Source of the DNA: Hallerella sp963652365
Lineage (GTDB): Bacteria; Fibrobacterota; Fibrobacteria; Fibrobacterales; Fibrobacteraceae
DNA: 64,000 nt
NCBI GenBank assembly: GCA_963652365.1
Contig: CAVJTH010000005.1
Span: 32,546-96,545 of the forward strand
Direction of reading: 5' to 3'
Positions 8,245-17,995 of the stretch are shown piece after piece. The first letter of the stretch is position 1; each line of letters starts with the position of its first letter. Under the pieces are notes generated by a model, which saw only the letters and a list, made by a program, of their open reading frames with translations, had not been told where the DNA came from and did no database searches. The position numbers were made by a program, and so were the translations under genes.

Positions 8245-9703
8245 GCGCAAAGCGGCCGGAATCCGTTTCCGCTTCGGCGCGGGCGTATCGAAAATCCTGC
8301 AGGGGAACTCGGCAGGTCGCTTCGTAACCGGAAACCCTTTCGGGCGAAATTTCGAGCGGTCGTTCGCTCTTGCCGGATAGGTCCTGGACGAAGACCGTCA
8401 GGCTCCCGAGCGCGCCGAAATCCGCCGAGCTCTTGAAGCGAAAAAGAAGCTCTGTCCGGTCGAGTTCCCACCAGAGCGCGGGACCGTCGGTGACGTACAG
8501 GTTCTTTCCCTTGAAGGCGGTCATCGCGTCGTCGCCCTGGATGACGGTTCGCACATAGCCGAAGACATGCGAGCGGGAACGCTTGAGTTTCAGCAGGGGA
8601 ATCTTTACGCCCGTGTATTCGTTGAGATCGCCGTGCGCATCGTTTCCGCCGAGCGGCAGCAGGAAGTTTCCCCGTTCGAGTTCCGAAATCCAGAATCTTC
8701 TTCCAAGTTCGAACCCCCTGTCGCGCGATCCGTTCCAGAATTCCAGGCCGCGGATCGGGTTCTCGCTTTCTTTCTGCAGGTCCGCCTCTTCCCAGTCGCC
8801 CCGGTTGAAGATGAAGCGTTCGATCTTTCCCATCGTTTCCCTGGGATGCGCGGCAAAGCAGGGGAGCGAGGTGCTTGTCACGATTTGCGAAATGGAAAGT
8901 GTCGGAAGATTGTCGAGCCATTTTCGTCCGCAGTCGCCTTCTCCGGGAACGTATGTCGGGTGCCCGGGCAGGAGCAGGTGGACGTTTTTTTTCTGCGCGT
9001 TTCCGGCGGAAACCTCTTCGCCCGCGATCATCCGCGGATAGCTGGGCAATTCGGAAATTTCTTGCCTGAGCTCCTCGTAGCGGGCCTTGGCGTCTGCCCG
9101 GATCATGTAGTCGCCTGCCTGGAACGCGAAGTCGTAGGAATGGTCCGTGCAAAAGACAAAGTCGAGTCCAACGGCCCTTGCCGCCTGCTGCAAGACTGCC
9201 GGAGACGCTCCGAATTCGACCGGGTCCGCGGAATAGTGCGTGTGCGCGTGGACGTCTCCCGCGATAAAGCCTTTCGGCTTGGGAATCTCCTCCTTCAAGA
9301 CGCGAACGCGAAGCGGCGACTTCCTGAGACCGGTCAGGTTGAACCGCCGAATCCGTTTCTTCCGTTTTCCGAAGGAGACTTCGATCGAGGCTTCGACTTC
9401 GTATTCGCCGGGGGGGAGCCTTCCGCAATCGACGGGAACGAACCGAAAGGGCGTGGCGATTTTCTGCCGGATGTCGAACGTCCTTTCTTCGCGAAACCCG
9501 TTCGCGGAAAATGTCGCGGAGAGCGTTTCCAGGGTGACGGGAAAGCGGTTCGCTTCGCGGACGACGACAAACAGCCGGGTATTTTCGCCCGGAACCGTCT
9601 GAAAGGGCGCATCGACGATGATTTCCGGTTCCTTTCGGTAGAGAAGCGACCACGGAAGCTTGAACTTGTAATGGATTTCCGCGTAGTCGGGAGAAAAAAT
9701 CAT
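8171..9703 (-). CDS. PHP-domain metal-dependent phosphoesterase
   Basis: About 510 residues. The N-terminal 145 residues look like a beta-sandwich preceding the enzyme. The PHP domain starts at GDVHAHTHYSAD with His152, His154 and His156, then FCTDHSYDFAF, IAGEEVS, CFAAHPRE and GGNDAHGD, which are the usual metal-ligand motifs in the usual order. A C-terminal beta-rich part follows. PHP enzymes hydrolyse phosphoester bonds using a tri-metal centre; the substrate is not predictable. The start at 9703 overlaps the stop of the upstream barrel gene (ATGA). The 3' end runs 74 bases into the convergent NUDIX gene. Confidence 0.8.
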   Translation of the reverse strand: MIFSPDYAEIHYKFKLPWSLLYRKEPEIIVDAPFQTVPGENTRLFVVVREANRFPVTLETLSATFSANGFREERTFDIRQKIATPFRFVPVDCGRLPPGEYEVEASIEVSFGKRKKRIRRFNLTGLRKSPLRVRVLKEEIPKPKGFIAGDVHAHTHYSADPVEFGASPAVLQQAARAVGLDFVFCTDHSYDFAFQAGDYMIRADAKARYEELRQEISELPSYPRMIAGEEVSAGNAQKKNVHLLLPGHPTYVPGEGDCGRKWLDNLPTLSISQIVTSTSLPCFAAHPRETMGKIERFIFNRGDWEEADLQKESENPIRGLEFWNGSRDRGFELGRRFWISELERGNFLLPLGGNDAHGDLNEYTGVKIPLLKLKRSRSHVFGYVRTVIQGDDAMTAFKGKNLYVTDGPALWWELDRTELLFRFKSSADFGALGSLTVFVQDLSGKSERPLEISPERVSGYEATCRVPLQDFRYARAEAETDSGRFALTSACPAPRDSARRETSRPDSCCR

Positions 9704-10497
9704 TCTTTTGCCCGATTGACGACGCCGAGGCTGAAGCGGAATTGCAGCTGGAGACCGCCCAGGTCCCATTTTGCCTTGTCGCTGTCGCTGTCGGGAACGA
9801 CTTTCGAAAAAGGCTCGTCCGCGTGGACGATGATTCTCGAATATCCGATGTCGCCGTAGATGTGAATGTTCTTCCAGGTGGTCACCAGGTAGCCGAGGCT
9901 CACCCCGAATCCGTTTCCGAGCAAGGATTCGCTTGCGTCGAGATGCCCCCAGCTCGAATAGATTTCCGTTCCGGGAAGCATCCAGTACCAGCGAAGCGAT
10001 ACGCTGAAAAGGCTCGCGTTCGAAATGGAAATCAGGTTCTCCGGGATGGCGATGCGGTATTCCAGGTAGAGCGGAAATCCCTGGAGCGTGTAGCTGTAAT
10101 CGTGAATCTTGTCCTTTCTGTCCGTGACGACGACCGATTCGTTGTCGTAGATGTAGCCGAAGCCCGCGCTGACAAAATGTCCGCTTCGCCATTGGAGCTG
10201 CAATCCCGCGGTAATCGGGAAGCAGAAGTTCACCTTCTGGAAGTCCTGCTTGGAAACGTAGCTGCTTTCCGCGCTTGTCAGGGCCTGCGCGCGGAAGTGC
10301 GCATAGACCGTATCGACTTCGGTCTGGAACTTGTCCCGGTTGTCAAAACCGATAAACGAAATGGACGGCTGGACGAAAAAGGAGAGAACGCTCCTGTCTT
10401 CGGTATCCGAAGAAGTCCCTCCGACGCCTGGGCGAGCCGTTTCCGCGGCGAACGTGCATGCGCAGAACGCGGCGAATGCGAAGAAAAGGCGCTTCAA
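9700..10497 (-). CDS. Outer-membrane beta-barrel protein, unknown function
   Basis: A 265-residue product with a clear signal peptide (MKRLFFAFAAFCACTFA) and a mature part of amphipathic strands with frequent Tyr/Trp/Phe and a final strand LQLQFRFSLGVV, the pattern of a small outer-membrane barrel. I do not recognise a named family. Its start overlaps the stop of bamD, and its stop overlaps the start of the PHP gene, so all three are one minus-strand operon. A BamD substrate or an envelope accessory is plausible only by context. Confidence 0.65.
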   Translation of the reverse strand: MKRLFFAFAAFCACTFAAETARPGVGGTSSDTEDRSVLSFFVQPSISFIGFDNRDKFQTEVDTVYAHFRAQALTSAESSYVSKQDFQKVNFCFPITAGLQLQWRSGHFVSAGFGYIYDNESVVVTDRKDKIHDYSYTLQGFPLYLEYRIAIPENLISISNASLFSVSLRWYWMLPGTEIYSSWGHLDASESLLGNGFGVSLGYLVTTWKNIHIYGDIGYSRIIVHADEPFSKVVPDSDSDKAKWDLGGLQLQFRFSLGVVNRAKE

Positions 10498-11375
10498 TCC
10501 TCGTCCTCGTCATCGGGGTGCGCTTCCGCTTCGTCCCGGGCTTCTTCCTTGGCGAGCAGCTTTTCCTTTTGTTCCTTTTCGATGCGCTTCTGGAACTTTC
10601 TTTCCAGGCTGGCGATGACGCCTTCCTGGGACTTGACCGTGCCGACGCGTTTCTGGATGCTGTCGGGGACGGTGTTTCGGTAGTTGTCCAGGTAGAATCT
10701 CGCCGTTTCGAACTGGTCGAGTTCCGCGTAGCTTTGCACCAGAAGGGCCAGGGCTTCGGGGCGACGCTTGCTCTTCGGGTAGAGATCCAGGAATTCCTTC
10801 ATGTAGATGGCCGTGGATTGCGGATGCCCGAGCTTGTGGTAGAGCTTTCCCACCCGGTAGTCGCGTTCGGCCCGGCGTTCGAGCAAAAGGTTCTGGTAGT
10901 AGTTCACGGAATCGATGAGCGGGGATTCCGGGTAGTTCGATGCGAACCTTTCGAAATCGCGCATGGCGAGCGTCGTGTTGGTTTCGTCGCGGTCGATGTT
11001 GTATTCGATGTTGAACGCCGAAACGGCCTTTCGGAATTCGGCGGTCTCGACAAAGGGCGAGCTGGGAAAGTTGTTCGCGAAGCTGCCGTATTCGCCGCGG
11101 GCTTCGAGCCACTCTTCGAGATGAAAGTAGCTCTCCGCAAGGAGAAACTGCGTCTGTTCCATGTATCCCGTTCCGATGCACAGGTTCAGGATTTCTTCGA
11201 ACGGTCCCTTGACTCGGCTGTAGTGCCCGGCCTGGAACTCCCTGTCGGCCGCGTCGAAGCGGTTCTTGCACATCTGGGTCCTGTCTCCGCCGCCTTCGCT
11301 CGAAGAACATGCGGAAAGCAGGAATGCGGAAATGGCTAGAACGGCGAGAATCGGAAAGTGTTTGTTTGTGCGCAT
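10494..11375 (-). CDS. bamD: Outer membrane assembly lipoprotein BamD
   Basis: BamD is the essential lipoprotein partner of BamA that helps insert beta-barrels into the outer membrane. The product (293 residues from the chosen start) has a lipoprotein signal ending LLSAC followed by Ser/Gly, then TPR-like helical repeats: AADREFQAGHYSRVKGPFEEIL, a FLLAESYFHLEEW repeat, FERFASNYPESPLID, VGKLYHKLGHPQSTA and LYPKSKRRPEAL. The C terminus is a charged helix ending in an acidic tail (DDEDED). The start at 11375 is preferred over 11408 because it puts the signal peptide at the N terminus. It heads the minus operon, divergent from the LptF-like gene. Confidence 0.85.
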   Translation of the reverse strand: MRTNKHFPILAVLAISAFLLSACSSSEGGGDRTQMCKNRFDAADREFQAGHYSRVKGPFEEILNLCIGTGYMEQTQFLLAESYFHLEEWLEARGEYGSFANNFPSSPFVETAEFRKAVSAFNIEYNIDRDETNTTLAMRDFERFASNYPESPLIDSVNYYQNLLLERRAERDYRVGKLYHKLGHPQSTAIYMKEFLDLYPKSKRRPEALALLVQSYAELDQFETARFYLDNYRNTVPDSIQKRVGTVKSQEGVIASLERKFQKRIEKEQKEKLLAKEEARDEAEAHPDDEDED

Positions 11376-11445
11376 TGGTCCGTATTGGCTGTGATGGAAC
11401 GTTTTCAAGTTTCTAAATTAGCAAAAACAAATCTAGAAAACGTCT

Positions 11446-12864
11446 ATGACTCTTGTGCGATACGTGCTGAAGGAACATGTTGCGCCCTTTTTCCTGGCGC
11501 TGTTTGTCATCACGTTCCTGTTTGTCGTGGATTTTCTCGTCATGATTCTCGACAACGTCCTTTCCAAGGGGCTCCCCGCATCGACCGTTCTCGAAATCTT
11601 CTTGCTGAATATCGCCTGGATGCTTTCCCTGTCCATTCCGATGGCCGTTCTCGTCGCGTGCCTGATGGCTTTTGGAAGGCTTTCGGGAGACCAGGAAATT
11701 ACGGCGATGAAGGCGGCCGGAGTCTCTCCGCTGTCGATCATGCGCCCGGTGCTTCTCGTCGGGGTGCTGATTGCGGAGCTGCTGATTCTCTTCAACAACT
11801 GGATCTTGCCCGAAGCGAACCACAGGTCCGTGGAGCTGATGAGCGCCGTCTCGCGCAAGAAGCCTCATGCCTTTATCGATGCGGGAAAGCTGACGACGCA
11901 GTTTCCGGGTGTGCAGCTCTGGGTCGAGCGCATCGACCCTTCGACGGGAACGCTCTACGGAATCCAGATTTTCGAAACGGAGGGAAAGGGGCCTCCGCGA
12001 ATCGTCATGGCGGACAGCGCGACGATGGACTATGCGGACAACGGCGCGACTCTGATGCTTCGGCTCAAGAGCGGGGAAAACCATATCGCGGACAAGGACG
12101 ATCCGGCGAACTATTTCCGCATCCGCTTTTCTTCGGAGGACTTTGCCGTACGAAACGTGAACGACCGTCTCGAACGCCGCAACCGCAAGTATCGCAGCGA
12201 TCGCGAAATGCCTGTCGAGATGATGCTCGAAGTCATCGAGGAAGCGAAGAAGAACGAAAGGAGGATTGTCGAGGAGAGCCGGGGAACGCTCTTTCCCGAT
12301 CTTTCCCGGCTTCGGGAGCTCGCGTTCGGCGATTCGATCGTCCCCGGGGATTTTTCCCGAAAGCTGCCGACGGATTCGCTTCGCCATGTCCGGGCCTTGC
12401 GGGACGTTTCGGTGGCGGAACGCACCCGGGCGCGTCTTGTCCATCGGACTTCCGAGCGTGTCCTGAACGAGAAAAAACGCCAGGCGCAGTACTGGGTCGA
12501 GGTGCACAAGAAGTTCAGCACGAGCGTCGCCTGCATCGTCTTTGTCCTTATCGGCGCTCCGCTCGGGATCATGGCGCGCAAGGGAGGAATCGGAACGGGA
12601 ATCATCTACAGCATCGCGTTCTTCGTCCTCTACTGGGTCTGTCTCATCGGCGGCGAGAACCTGGCGGACCGGCTGATAGTCTCTCCGGCCATCGCCATGT
12701 GGATTTCCAACGCGATCATCGGAGCGTTCGGCATCTTTCTCGCGTGGAAGATGTATCTTGACCGCTATTCGGGAACGACGCCCGCTGCGCGAATCCGGCA
12801 TTTTTTCGGAAGGTTCTTTCCGCGGCTTCGCAGGGGACGTTCCTCGGAGAAGAACGCGCGATGA
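11446..12864 (+). CDS. lptF: LptF/LptG family lipopolysaccharide export permease (first copy)
   Basis: A YjgP/YjgQ-family inner-membrane protein of 472 residues. LptF and LptG form the membrane part of the LptB2FG ABC transporter that pulls lipopolysaccharide from the inner membrane. The N terminus has LVRYVLKEHVAPFFLALFVITFLFVVDF (two helices around residues 15-80), then a periplasmic beta-jellyroll region, then three helices near the C terminus including ACIVFVLIGAPLGIMARKGG and a cytoplasmic tail. The insertion between residues 240 and 340 is charged and helical. The start overlaps nothing upstream; its stop overlaps the second permease gene (ATGA). Which copy is LptF and which LptG is a guess from order. 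Confidence 0.85.
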   Translation: MTLVRYVLKEHVAPFFLALFVITFLFVVDFLVMILDNVLSKGLPASTVLEIFLLNIAWMLSLSIPMAVLVACLMAFGRLSGDQEITAMKAAGVSPLSIMRPVLLVGVLIAELLILFNNWILPEANHRSVELMSAVSRKKPHAFIDAGKLTTQFPGVQLWVERIDPSTGTLYGIQIFETEGKGPPRIVMADSATMDYADNGATLMLRLKSGENHIADKDDPANYFRIRFSSEDFAVRNVNDRLERRNRKYRSDREMPVEMMLEVIEEAKKNERRIVEESRGTLFPDLSRLRELAFGDSIVPGDFSRKLPTDSLRHVRALRDVSVAERTRARLVHRTSERVLNEKKRQAQYWVEVHKKFSTSVACIVFVLIGAPLGIMARKGGIGTGIIYSIAFFVLYWVCLIGGENLADRLIVSPAIAMWISNAIIGAFGIFLAWKMYLDRYSGTTPAARIRHFFGRFFPRLRRGRSSEKNAR

Positions 12865-14102
12865 AGTTTTCCCGCTATCTGGTGCTCCACTTCCTGAAGA
12901 TGTTCCTGCTCGTGCTTCTTGGCGCGGTCTTCATGTTTATCGTCATCGACTTCGTGGGAAACATCCGGACCTGGCTTGCGCGTGACCTTGCGGACGCCAG
13001 GGCCTACTACCTCGCCTATCTTCCCTATATCGTCTATCTGGTGACGCCTGTCGCGCTTTTCATCGGCGTGGTCGCTTCGGTGGGGAACATGTCCCGCCAC
13101 CTGGAAATCATGGCGATCCAGCAGTCGGGAAGGAGCCCGTTCCGCGCACTTGTTCCCGTGTTCCTTGTCGGCGCGCTCGTCACGGCGTTTTCGTTTTACC
13201 TGGATGCGAAGGTCTTGCCGGATGCCAACCACAGCCGTTACAAGATCATGGAACCGATGTCGCAACAGCGCAAGGATCCGCGGATCCGGGACAAGCGGGA
13301 CTTCGTGTACATCTCCGGAGACAAGACCAGCTGGTTCATGCGCTCGTATGGCGGGGCGGCTAGGCTGGGGCGCGACGTCGTCCTTCTCGTCTATCGCGAC
13401 GGCGATCTGCATGAACGCCTTGACGCGAGGCGGCTTCGCTGGGTGGAACCCGATACGGTATTCGCGAAAGTACGGAAAGAACCGGAAAGCGGCAAGCCGG
13501 CGACAAGAAAGTCGGCGAGAAAAATGAATTCGAACGCAGCCGAAGAACCGATCGAAACCGCCCAGGATACGGGAAGGAATGCGCCGCGGATCGTCGAATC
13601 CATCGAACCGGGCTACTGGCGCTTCGAAGACGGCTACAAGCGGACGTTCCTGAAGGACGGAACGGTCGAGACCAGGCATTTCGTGCGGGAAAGCCTCAAG
13701 GGAAAGACCTCGCTCTTGCCGGAGGATTTTCTGGACGAGCGCCAGCGCGGCGACGAAATGGACGCGAAGACCATCTTGCGAAAGATCGAGGTGCAGAAGA
13801 GGTCCGGCGAGAACACGAACAAGCTGGAAACGGCATACCACTTCAAGTTTTCCGGTTCGATGATGAATTTCATCGTTCTGCTGATCGGAGCGGCTCTTGC
13901 GCACCGCTTTAATCGAAATGGGGGACTTTCCCAGAAGTTTGGACTTGGGATTCTTCTCGTGTTTAGCTATTATGTAGTCATACGGATTGGGCTGAAGATG
14001 GGAGAAAACGGTGCGCTTTATCCTGTCCTCGGCGCTTGGATCGGTCACATCGTCTTTGCCGTGGTCGCTTTCTGGGTGCTGTATCGCTCTTTCCGGCTGT
14101 AA
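12861..14102 (+). CDS. lptG: LptF/LptG family lipopolysaccharide export permease (second copy)
   Basis: A 413-residue partner of the preceding permease with the same layout: N-terminal helices (FLKMFLLVLLGAVFMFIVID and VTPVALFIGVVASVGN), the conserved MSRHLEIMAIQQSGRSP coupling-helix region that contacts LptB, a periplasmic domain, and three C-terminal helices. Between about residues 205 and 245 lies a low-complexity charged linker with Lys/Arg and Glu/Thr that is not usual for the family. It overlaps the first copy by four bases, consistent with equimolar LptF and LptG. LptB is not in the window. Confidence 0.85.
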   Translation: MKFSRYLVLHFLKMFLLVLLGAVFMFIVIDFVGNIRTWLARDLADARAYYLAYLPYIVYLVTPVALFIGVVASVGNMSRHLEIMAIQQSGRSPFRALVPVFLVGALVTAFSFYLDAKVLPDANHSRYKIMEPMSQQRKDPRIRDKRDFVYISGDKTSWFMRSYGGAARLGRDVVLLVYRDGDLHERLDARRLRWVEPDTVFAKVRKEPESGKPATRKSARKMNSNAAEEPIETAQDTGRNAPRIVESIEPGYWRFEDGYKRTFLKDGTVETRHFVRESLKGKTSLLPEDFLDERQRGDEMDAKTILRKIEVQKRSGENTNKLETAYHFKFSGSMMNFIVLLIGAALAHRFNRNGGLSQKFGLGILLVFSYYVVIRIGLKMGENGALYPVLGAWIGHIVFAVVAFWVLYRSFRL

Positions 14103-14117
14103 TTTTCGGGTAGGTGC

Positions 14118-15980
14118 ATGTCAAGTCTCTTGTTTGCCGTCTTTGGTTTCTTGATCGGTCTCTCGTTTCGAGGGGGCGTCTTCTTGCTCGCGATTCCGTT
14201 CGCGCTGGTTTCCCTGGTGCTCGCCTGGCTGAACCGTTCGACGCTTTCCGATTCGACGGACAGGAATTCTTCCGGCGCGATCCCTGTCTTGCGTTCGGGC
14301 CGCACGACCGACCGGACCGCTTTCGGAAAGATCCTGCGCCCCGCGATGACGCAGACCGGGCCGGTTCTTGCCGCGAAGGACATGTTCGACGCCTATCCCG
14401 CAAACGGCGAAGCCTCTTTCGCCAGGCTGAACGGCAATGAAATCTGGACAAAGCTCGAACGCGACCTGGACCCCGTCTATCGTTCGTCCCTCGAAGCCCT
14501 GCGCAATCTGCTTCCCAAGGCGCACACGGTTCTTCTGCTCTTGAAGTCGAACCGAAAGACGTTCATCGTTCGGGCTTTCGCGACGGAATCGGAAAGCGAA
14601 ATAAACCGGAACGCCCAGATCGCGGACGGTTCGGGCGTTGTCGGCCAGCTGGCGGTGCGGGAAATCAGCCGGATTCTGGAAGGCGACCTTCCGAACGGGA
14701 AAAGTCTTGGCTACTATGCGGCGAGCGTCGCCGTCCATTCGGTTGCGGGCGTCCCGATTTTGAACGAGAAGAAGGAACGGGTCGGAGCGCTCGTCGTCGA
14801 TTCCCTGGAGCGCAACGCGTTCCTTGCTGACCTGATTCCCTCGCTCGAAAGCTTTGCCACGCTGTTCTACATGTTCACGTACAAGAGCTATACGTCGGCG
14901 GCGAACTATCGCGAAAAAAAGAAGTTCTACGAGCTTTCCGCTTACCAGCAGCGCTTCTTCAAGACGACGCTCCTTCGCGACACGTACAAGGAAATCTTTG
15001 AATACGTCAGCCAGAACTTTACGGCGGAACGCATCATGATTCTGGTCTTTCATCCGGAAAAGCGTGAGGGAACTGTCGCCTTTTGCCGTGGCGAGGACGA
15101 GGAGCGTTTCGAAGGCATGACGTTCTCCATGTCGGACAAGGGGATTCTGCCGCTTGCGATGTTGCAGCACTGCCCCATGGAACGCGTTTTCAACGGACGT
15201 TCGGAATATGTACCGCGCATCACCGATCGGGAGCCTAGGAACAATTCGCTCCGCTACCTGTTTGTCCAGCCGAGCTCCATGACGATGCACAACGTGGCTC
15301 GCAACGAGCCTTCCGAAATCGCCATTTGCCTGGAACGCCGATACGCGCAGAACTTTGACCAGCTCGAAAAGGACCTGCTCCGCTTCATGGTGAACATCGC
15401 CTATTTCGCCTACCAGCGCGGGATGCAGTTCGAGCGCGAGCAGTTCAAAATCTACCACGATGGGCTCACCAGGCTTCTGAACCGTCGCACGATCGACGAG
15501 AAGATTGTCGACCTCGACAAGTCCCGGTCCGGAAAGAACGTCGGCGTGATGATGATGGACATTGACCATTTCAAGCACATCAACGATACGTATGGGCACC
15601 AGGCGGGAGACGCCGTGCTCAAGGAAATCGCTTCCCGGATTTCATCGGTCGCCGCGGTGGGCGAAAACCTGCTTGCCCGCTATGGAGGCGAGGAATTCTT
15701 TGTCGCGATTCCGGATGCGACCGCGGACTCGCTGACGAGTGTCGCGGAAAACATCCGGCTTGCGGTGTGCAAGGCTCCGTTCGATATTCACCTGGGTGCG
15801 CCGATAGACGTTTCGGTCAGCATCGGGTGCTTCCTCGTGACGGAAGAGTTCCAGGGCGAAATGTCGCGGGCGGTCCAGTATGCGGACGAGGCCCTCTACA
15901 GCGCCAAGGAAAACGGCAGGAATCGTGTTGTCCGATATGAACAGCGAGCCTTCGACACTGGCTCGCAGGAGGTAGTCTAA
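14118..15980 (+). CDS. Membrane GAF-GGDEF diguanylate cyclase
   Basis: A 620-residue signalling protein. The first 37 residues hold two hydrophobic segments that anchor it in the membrane. Residues of about 120-260 fit a GAF domain (VLLLLKSNRKTFIVRAF ... VAGVPILNEKKERVGALVVDS). A second sensor-like region spans about 270-440. The C-terminal GGDEF domain (about 450-610) has MMMDIDHFKHINDTYGH and the active-site GGEEF at residues 523-527, so it should make c-di-GMP from two GTP. The position of the inhibitory RxxD site reads VGEN, so product inhibition at the I-site looks lost. It sits after the Lpt genes, 15 bases downstream. Confidence 0.9.
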   Translation: MSSLLFAVFGFLIGLSFRGGVFLLAIPFALVSLVLAWLNRSTLSDSTDRNSSGAIPVLRSGRTTDRTAFGKILRPAMTQTGPVLAAKDMFDAYPANGEASFARLNGNEIWTKLERDLDPVYRSSLEALRNLLPKAHTVLLLLKSNRKTFIVRAFATESESEINRNAQIADGSGVVGQLAVREISRILEGDLPNGKSLGYYAASVAVHSVAGVPILNEKKERVGALVVDSLERNAFLADLIPSLESFATLFYMFTYKSYTSAANYREKKKFYELSAYQQRFFKTTLLRDTYKEIFEYVSQNFTAERIMILVFHPEKREGTVAFCRGEDEERFEGMTFSMSDKGILPLAMLQHCPMERVFNGRSEYVPRITDREPRNNSLRYLFVQPSSMTMHNVARNEPSEIAICLERRYAQNFDQLEKDLLRFMVNIAYFAYQRGMQFEREQFKIYHDGLTRLLNRRTIDEKIVDLDKSRSGKNVGVMMMDIDHFKHINDTYGHQAGDAVLKEIASRISSVAAVGENLLARYGGEEFFVAIPDATADSLTSVAENIRLAVCKAPFDIHLGAPIDVSVSIGCFLVTEEFQGEMSRAVQYADEALYSAKENGRNRVVRYEQRAFDTGSQEVV

Positions 15981-15983
15981 ACG

Positions 15984-17480
15984 ATGTTTACCTGGATCGA
16001 CTGGGTTGTACTGTTTCTTTACGTCATTCTTTCCGTTGCTATCGGGCTATGGGCTTCGCGAGGCAACAAGGGATTTGGCGACTATATGCGCGGCGGCGGG
16101 AAAATGCCGTGGGTGGCCATCGGGATAAGCCTGATTGCGACTTCCGTGAGCGCGACGACGTTCCTCGGAAATCCGGCCGAGACCTATGACAAGGACATGC
16201 GGTTCCTCATGAACAACGTGGGCGCGCTTCTCTCGATCGCGGTCGTCGGCTGGGTATTCATTCCGCGGATTCGCCGGGCAAGGATTTCGAGCGCATACGA
16301 ACTGTTCGAAATTCGCTTTTCGCCGCGGATTCGCCGCCTTGCGGCCATCTTCTACAGTCTGCACCTCTTGCTGCGAATGGGAATCCTCCTGTATGCGCCG
16401 TCTCTCGTGCTGGCCCCGATTCTTGGTATCGACATCCACTGGGCGATTCTCGTGACGGCGGTCGTATCGACATTTTACACGTGGCATGGAGGATTCAAGG
16501 CGGTCGTCTGGACAGACGTGATGCAGTTCCTTGTGCTCTTTGGCGGGGGCGTGATCGCGCTCTGGATCATTTCGAAGGGCGTCGGCGGCTTCGGCGAGAT
16601 GTTCGCCTTGGCGTCGGAAGCGGGAAAGACGAGGTTCTTCGACGTTTCCAGCTGGGATCCGGCAAACGCGCGAAACCTTCTCTCGGCGGGAATCGCCTAC
16701 GGCGTTATCGAAATCGCCATCCGCGGCTGCGACCAGCAATTTGTCCAGCGCTACATAAGCTGCGATTCCATTCGTTCCGCCAACGCGTCGAGCGTTCTCA
16801 GCATGGTTCTCGGGGTCTTCGTTTCCATTCTCTTCTTCCTTGTCGGAGCCGGACTTTTCGTCTATTTCCGCGTCAAGGGCGTTGCAGTCCTTCCGCCGGA
16901 AGTCCAGCTGAACGAGGTCTTTCCCTACTTTATCGTCCACGTACTTCCGACGGGCGCGACGGGACTTGTCGTCGCGGCCATCTATGCGGCAGCCATGAGC
17001 AGTCTTTCGAGCGCCATCAACGCGCTGGGCAATACGACGGTAAAGGACATCATGCTCGTGCGCTCCGAGGACGCGAACGTTCTCGCGAAGGCGAAACGCT
17101 GGACTTTGCTCTGGGCTGCGCTGAGCACGCTGTGCGCCTTTGTCGCCGCGGACATGAAGACTTCCCTCCTTTCGAACGCGCTCTTCTTTACGGGGCTCTT
17201 TACGGGACCGCTTCTTGCGCTCTTTCTTCTCGCTTTCTTCTCTCGCAGGATCTCGTCTTCGGCGATTATTGTCGGCGTCCTGTGCGGCATGGCGTCTATC
17301 CTGCTTTTCAACCGGGTTCCGATGGTTCCGGCGTATGTCCCGCCTTTTGACGGTGTACTCTGCTTTTTCTGGAATCCCGCGGTTTCCTGCGTGACGACGC
17401 TCGTCGTGGCAAACGTTCTTCGGATTTTCCTGAAATGTCCGGAACGCGAAACGTCGCAGGACAGGCAAGGTGAACGGTGA
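15984..17480 (+). CDS. Sodium:solute symporter (SSS family)
   Basis: A 498-residue integral membrane protein with about 13 helices and the SSS-family opening: IDWVVLFLYVILSVAIGLWASR, then GDYMRGGGKMPWVAIGISL and TSVSATTFLGNPAE. Later parts carry the conserved GCDQQFVQRY near residue 250 and AAMSSLSSAINALGN near 335. The family couples sodium entry to uptake of sugars, amino acids or other solutes; the substrate is not evident. A strong GGAGG lies ahead of the ATG at the 3' end of the cyclase gene. Its stop overlaps tadA by three bases. Confidence 0.9.
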   Translation: MFTWIDWVVLFLYVILSVAIGLWASRGNKGFGDYMRGGGKMPWVAIGISLIATSVSATTFLGNPAETYDKDMRFLMNNVGALLSIAVVGWVFIPRIRRARISSAYELFEIRFSPRIRRLAAIFYSLHLLLRMGILLYAPSLVLAPILGIDIHWAILVTAVVSTFYTWHGGFKAVVWTDVMQFLVLFGGGVIALWIISKGVGGFGEMFALASEAGKTRFFDVSSWDPANARNLLSAGIAYGVIEIAIRGCDQQFVQRYISCDSIRSANASSVLSMVLGVFVSILFFLVGAGLFVYFRVKGVAVLPPEVQLNEVFPYFIVHVLPTGATGLVVAAIYAAAMSSLSSAINALGNTTVKDIMLVRSEDANVLAKAKRWTLLWAALSTLCAFVAADMKTSLLSNALFFTGLFTGPLLALFLLAFFSRRISSSAIIVGVLCGMASILLFNRVPMVPAYVPPFDGVLCFFWNPAVSCVTTLVVANVLRIFLKCPERETSQDRQGER

Positions 17481-17980
17481 CGGACCGGGAAGACGAACGC
17501 TGGATGGAAATGGCGATTCGCGAAGCGATGCGCGCCTATGACTTGGGCGAGGTTCCGATCGGTTGCGTCATTGTCAAGGATGGACGCTGCATCGGCAAAG
17601 GCTACAACCAGGTGGAAACCCTGAAGGATGCGACGGCCCACGCGGAAATCGTCGCCATCGGGGCGGCTTCCGCCGCGCTCGAAAACTGGAGGCTTTCGGG
17701 GGCGACGCTCTACGTGACGCTCGAACCGTGCCCGATGTGTGCCGGTGCCATCTTGAACAGCCGGATTTCCCGCGTCGTCTATGGCTCTCCCGACAGGCGC
17801 TTTGGAGGCTGCGGCACGACCATCGATGTGCTGTCGAACAATGCCATCGGGCAGAAGGTCCTTTTGACGGGAGGCGTGAAGGCGGAGGAATGTCTCGATC
17901 TCGTCCGGACGTTTTTTATGGAAATGCGCCAGAAGAAAGGCGATTCCGGCGCAAAGCTTCCCAAAGATCCGGTTTCTTAA
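17477..17980 (+). CDS. tadA: tRNA-specific adenosine deaminase
   Basis: Converts the wobble adenosine of tRNA-Arg(ACG) to inosine. The 167-residue product has the deaminase zinc motifs: HAEIVAI (His and catalytic Glu) and PCPMCAGAI (two Cys ligands), followed by SRVVYGSPDRRFGGCG, typical of TadA. The start is GTG, overlapping the stop of the symporter gene (GTGA); no other start fits the N terminus MTDREDERWMEMA. The C-terminal lysine-rich tail is short. Confidence 0.95.
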   Translation: MTDREDERWMEMAIREAMRAYDLGEVPIGCVIVKDGRCIGKGYNQVETLKDATAHAEIVAIGAASAALENWRLSGATLYVTLEPCPMCAGAILNSRISRVVYGSPDRRFGGCGTTIDVLSNNAIGQKVLLTGGVKAEECLDLVRTFFMEMRQKKGDSGAKLPKDPVS

Positions 17981-17983
17981 TTT

Positions 17984-17989
17984 TATCTT
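17984..17989 (+). promoter_or_regulatory. Putative -10 box (TATCTT) for a leaderless six-gene unit
   Basis: TATCTT ends at 17989 and the A of the ATG at 17996 is the seventh base after it, the expected transcription start. There is no Shine-Dalgarno. The box lies just after tadA and would drive the unit 17996-23551. Confidence 0.5.
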
Positions 17990-17995
17990 TGCCCT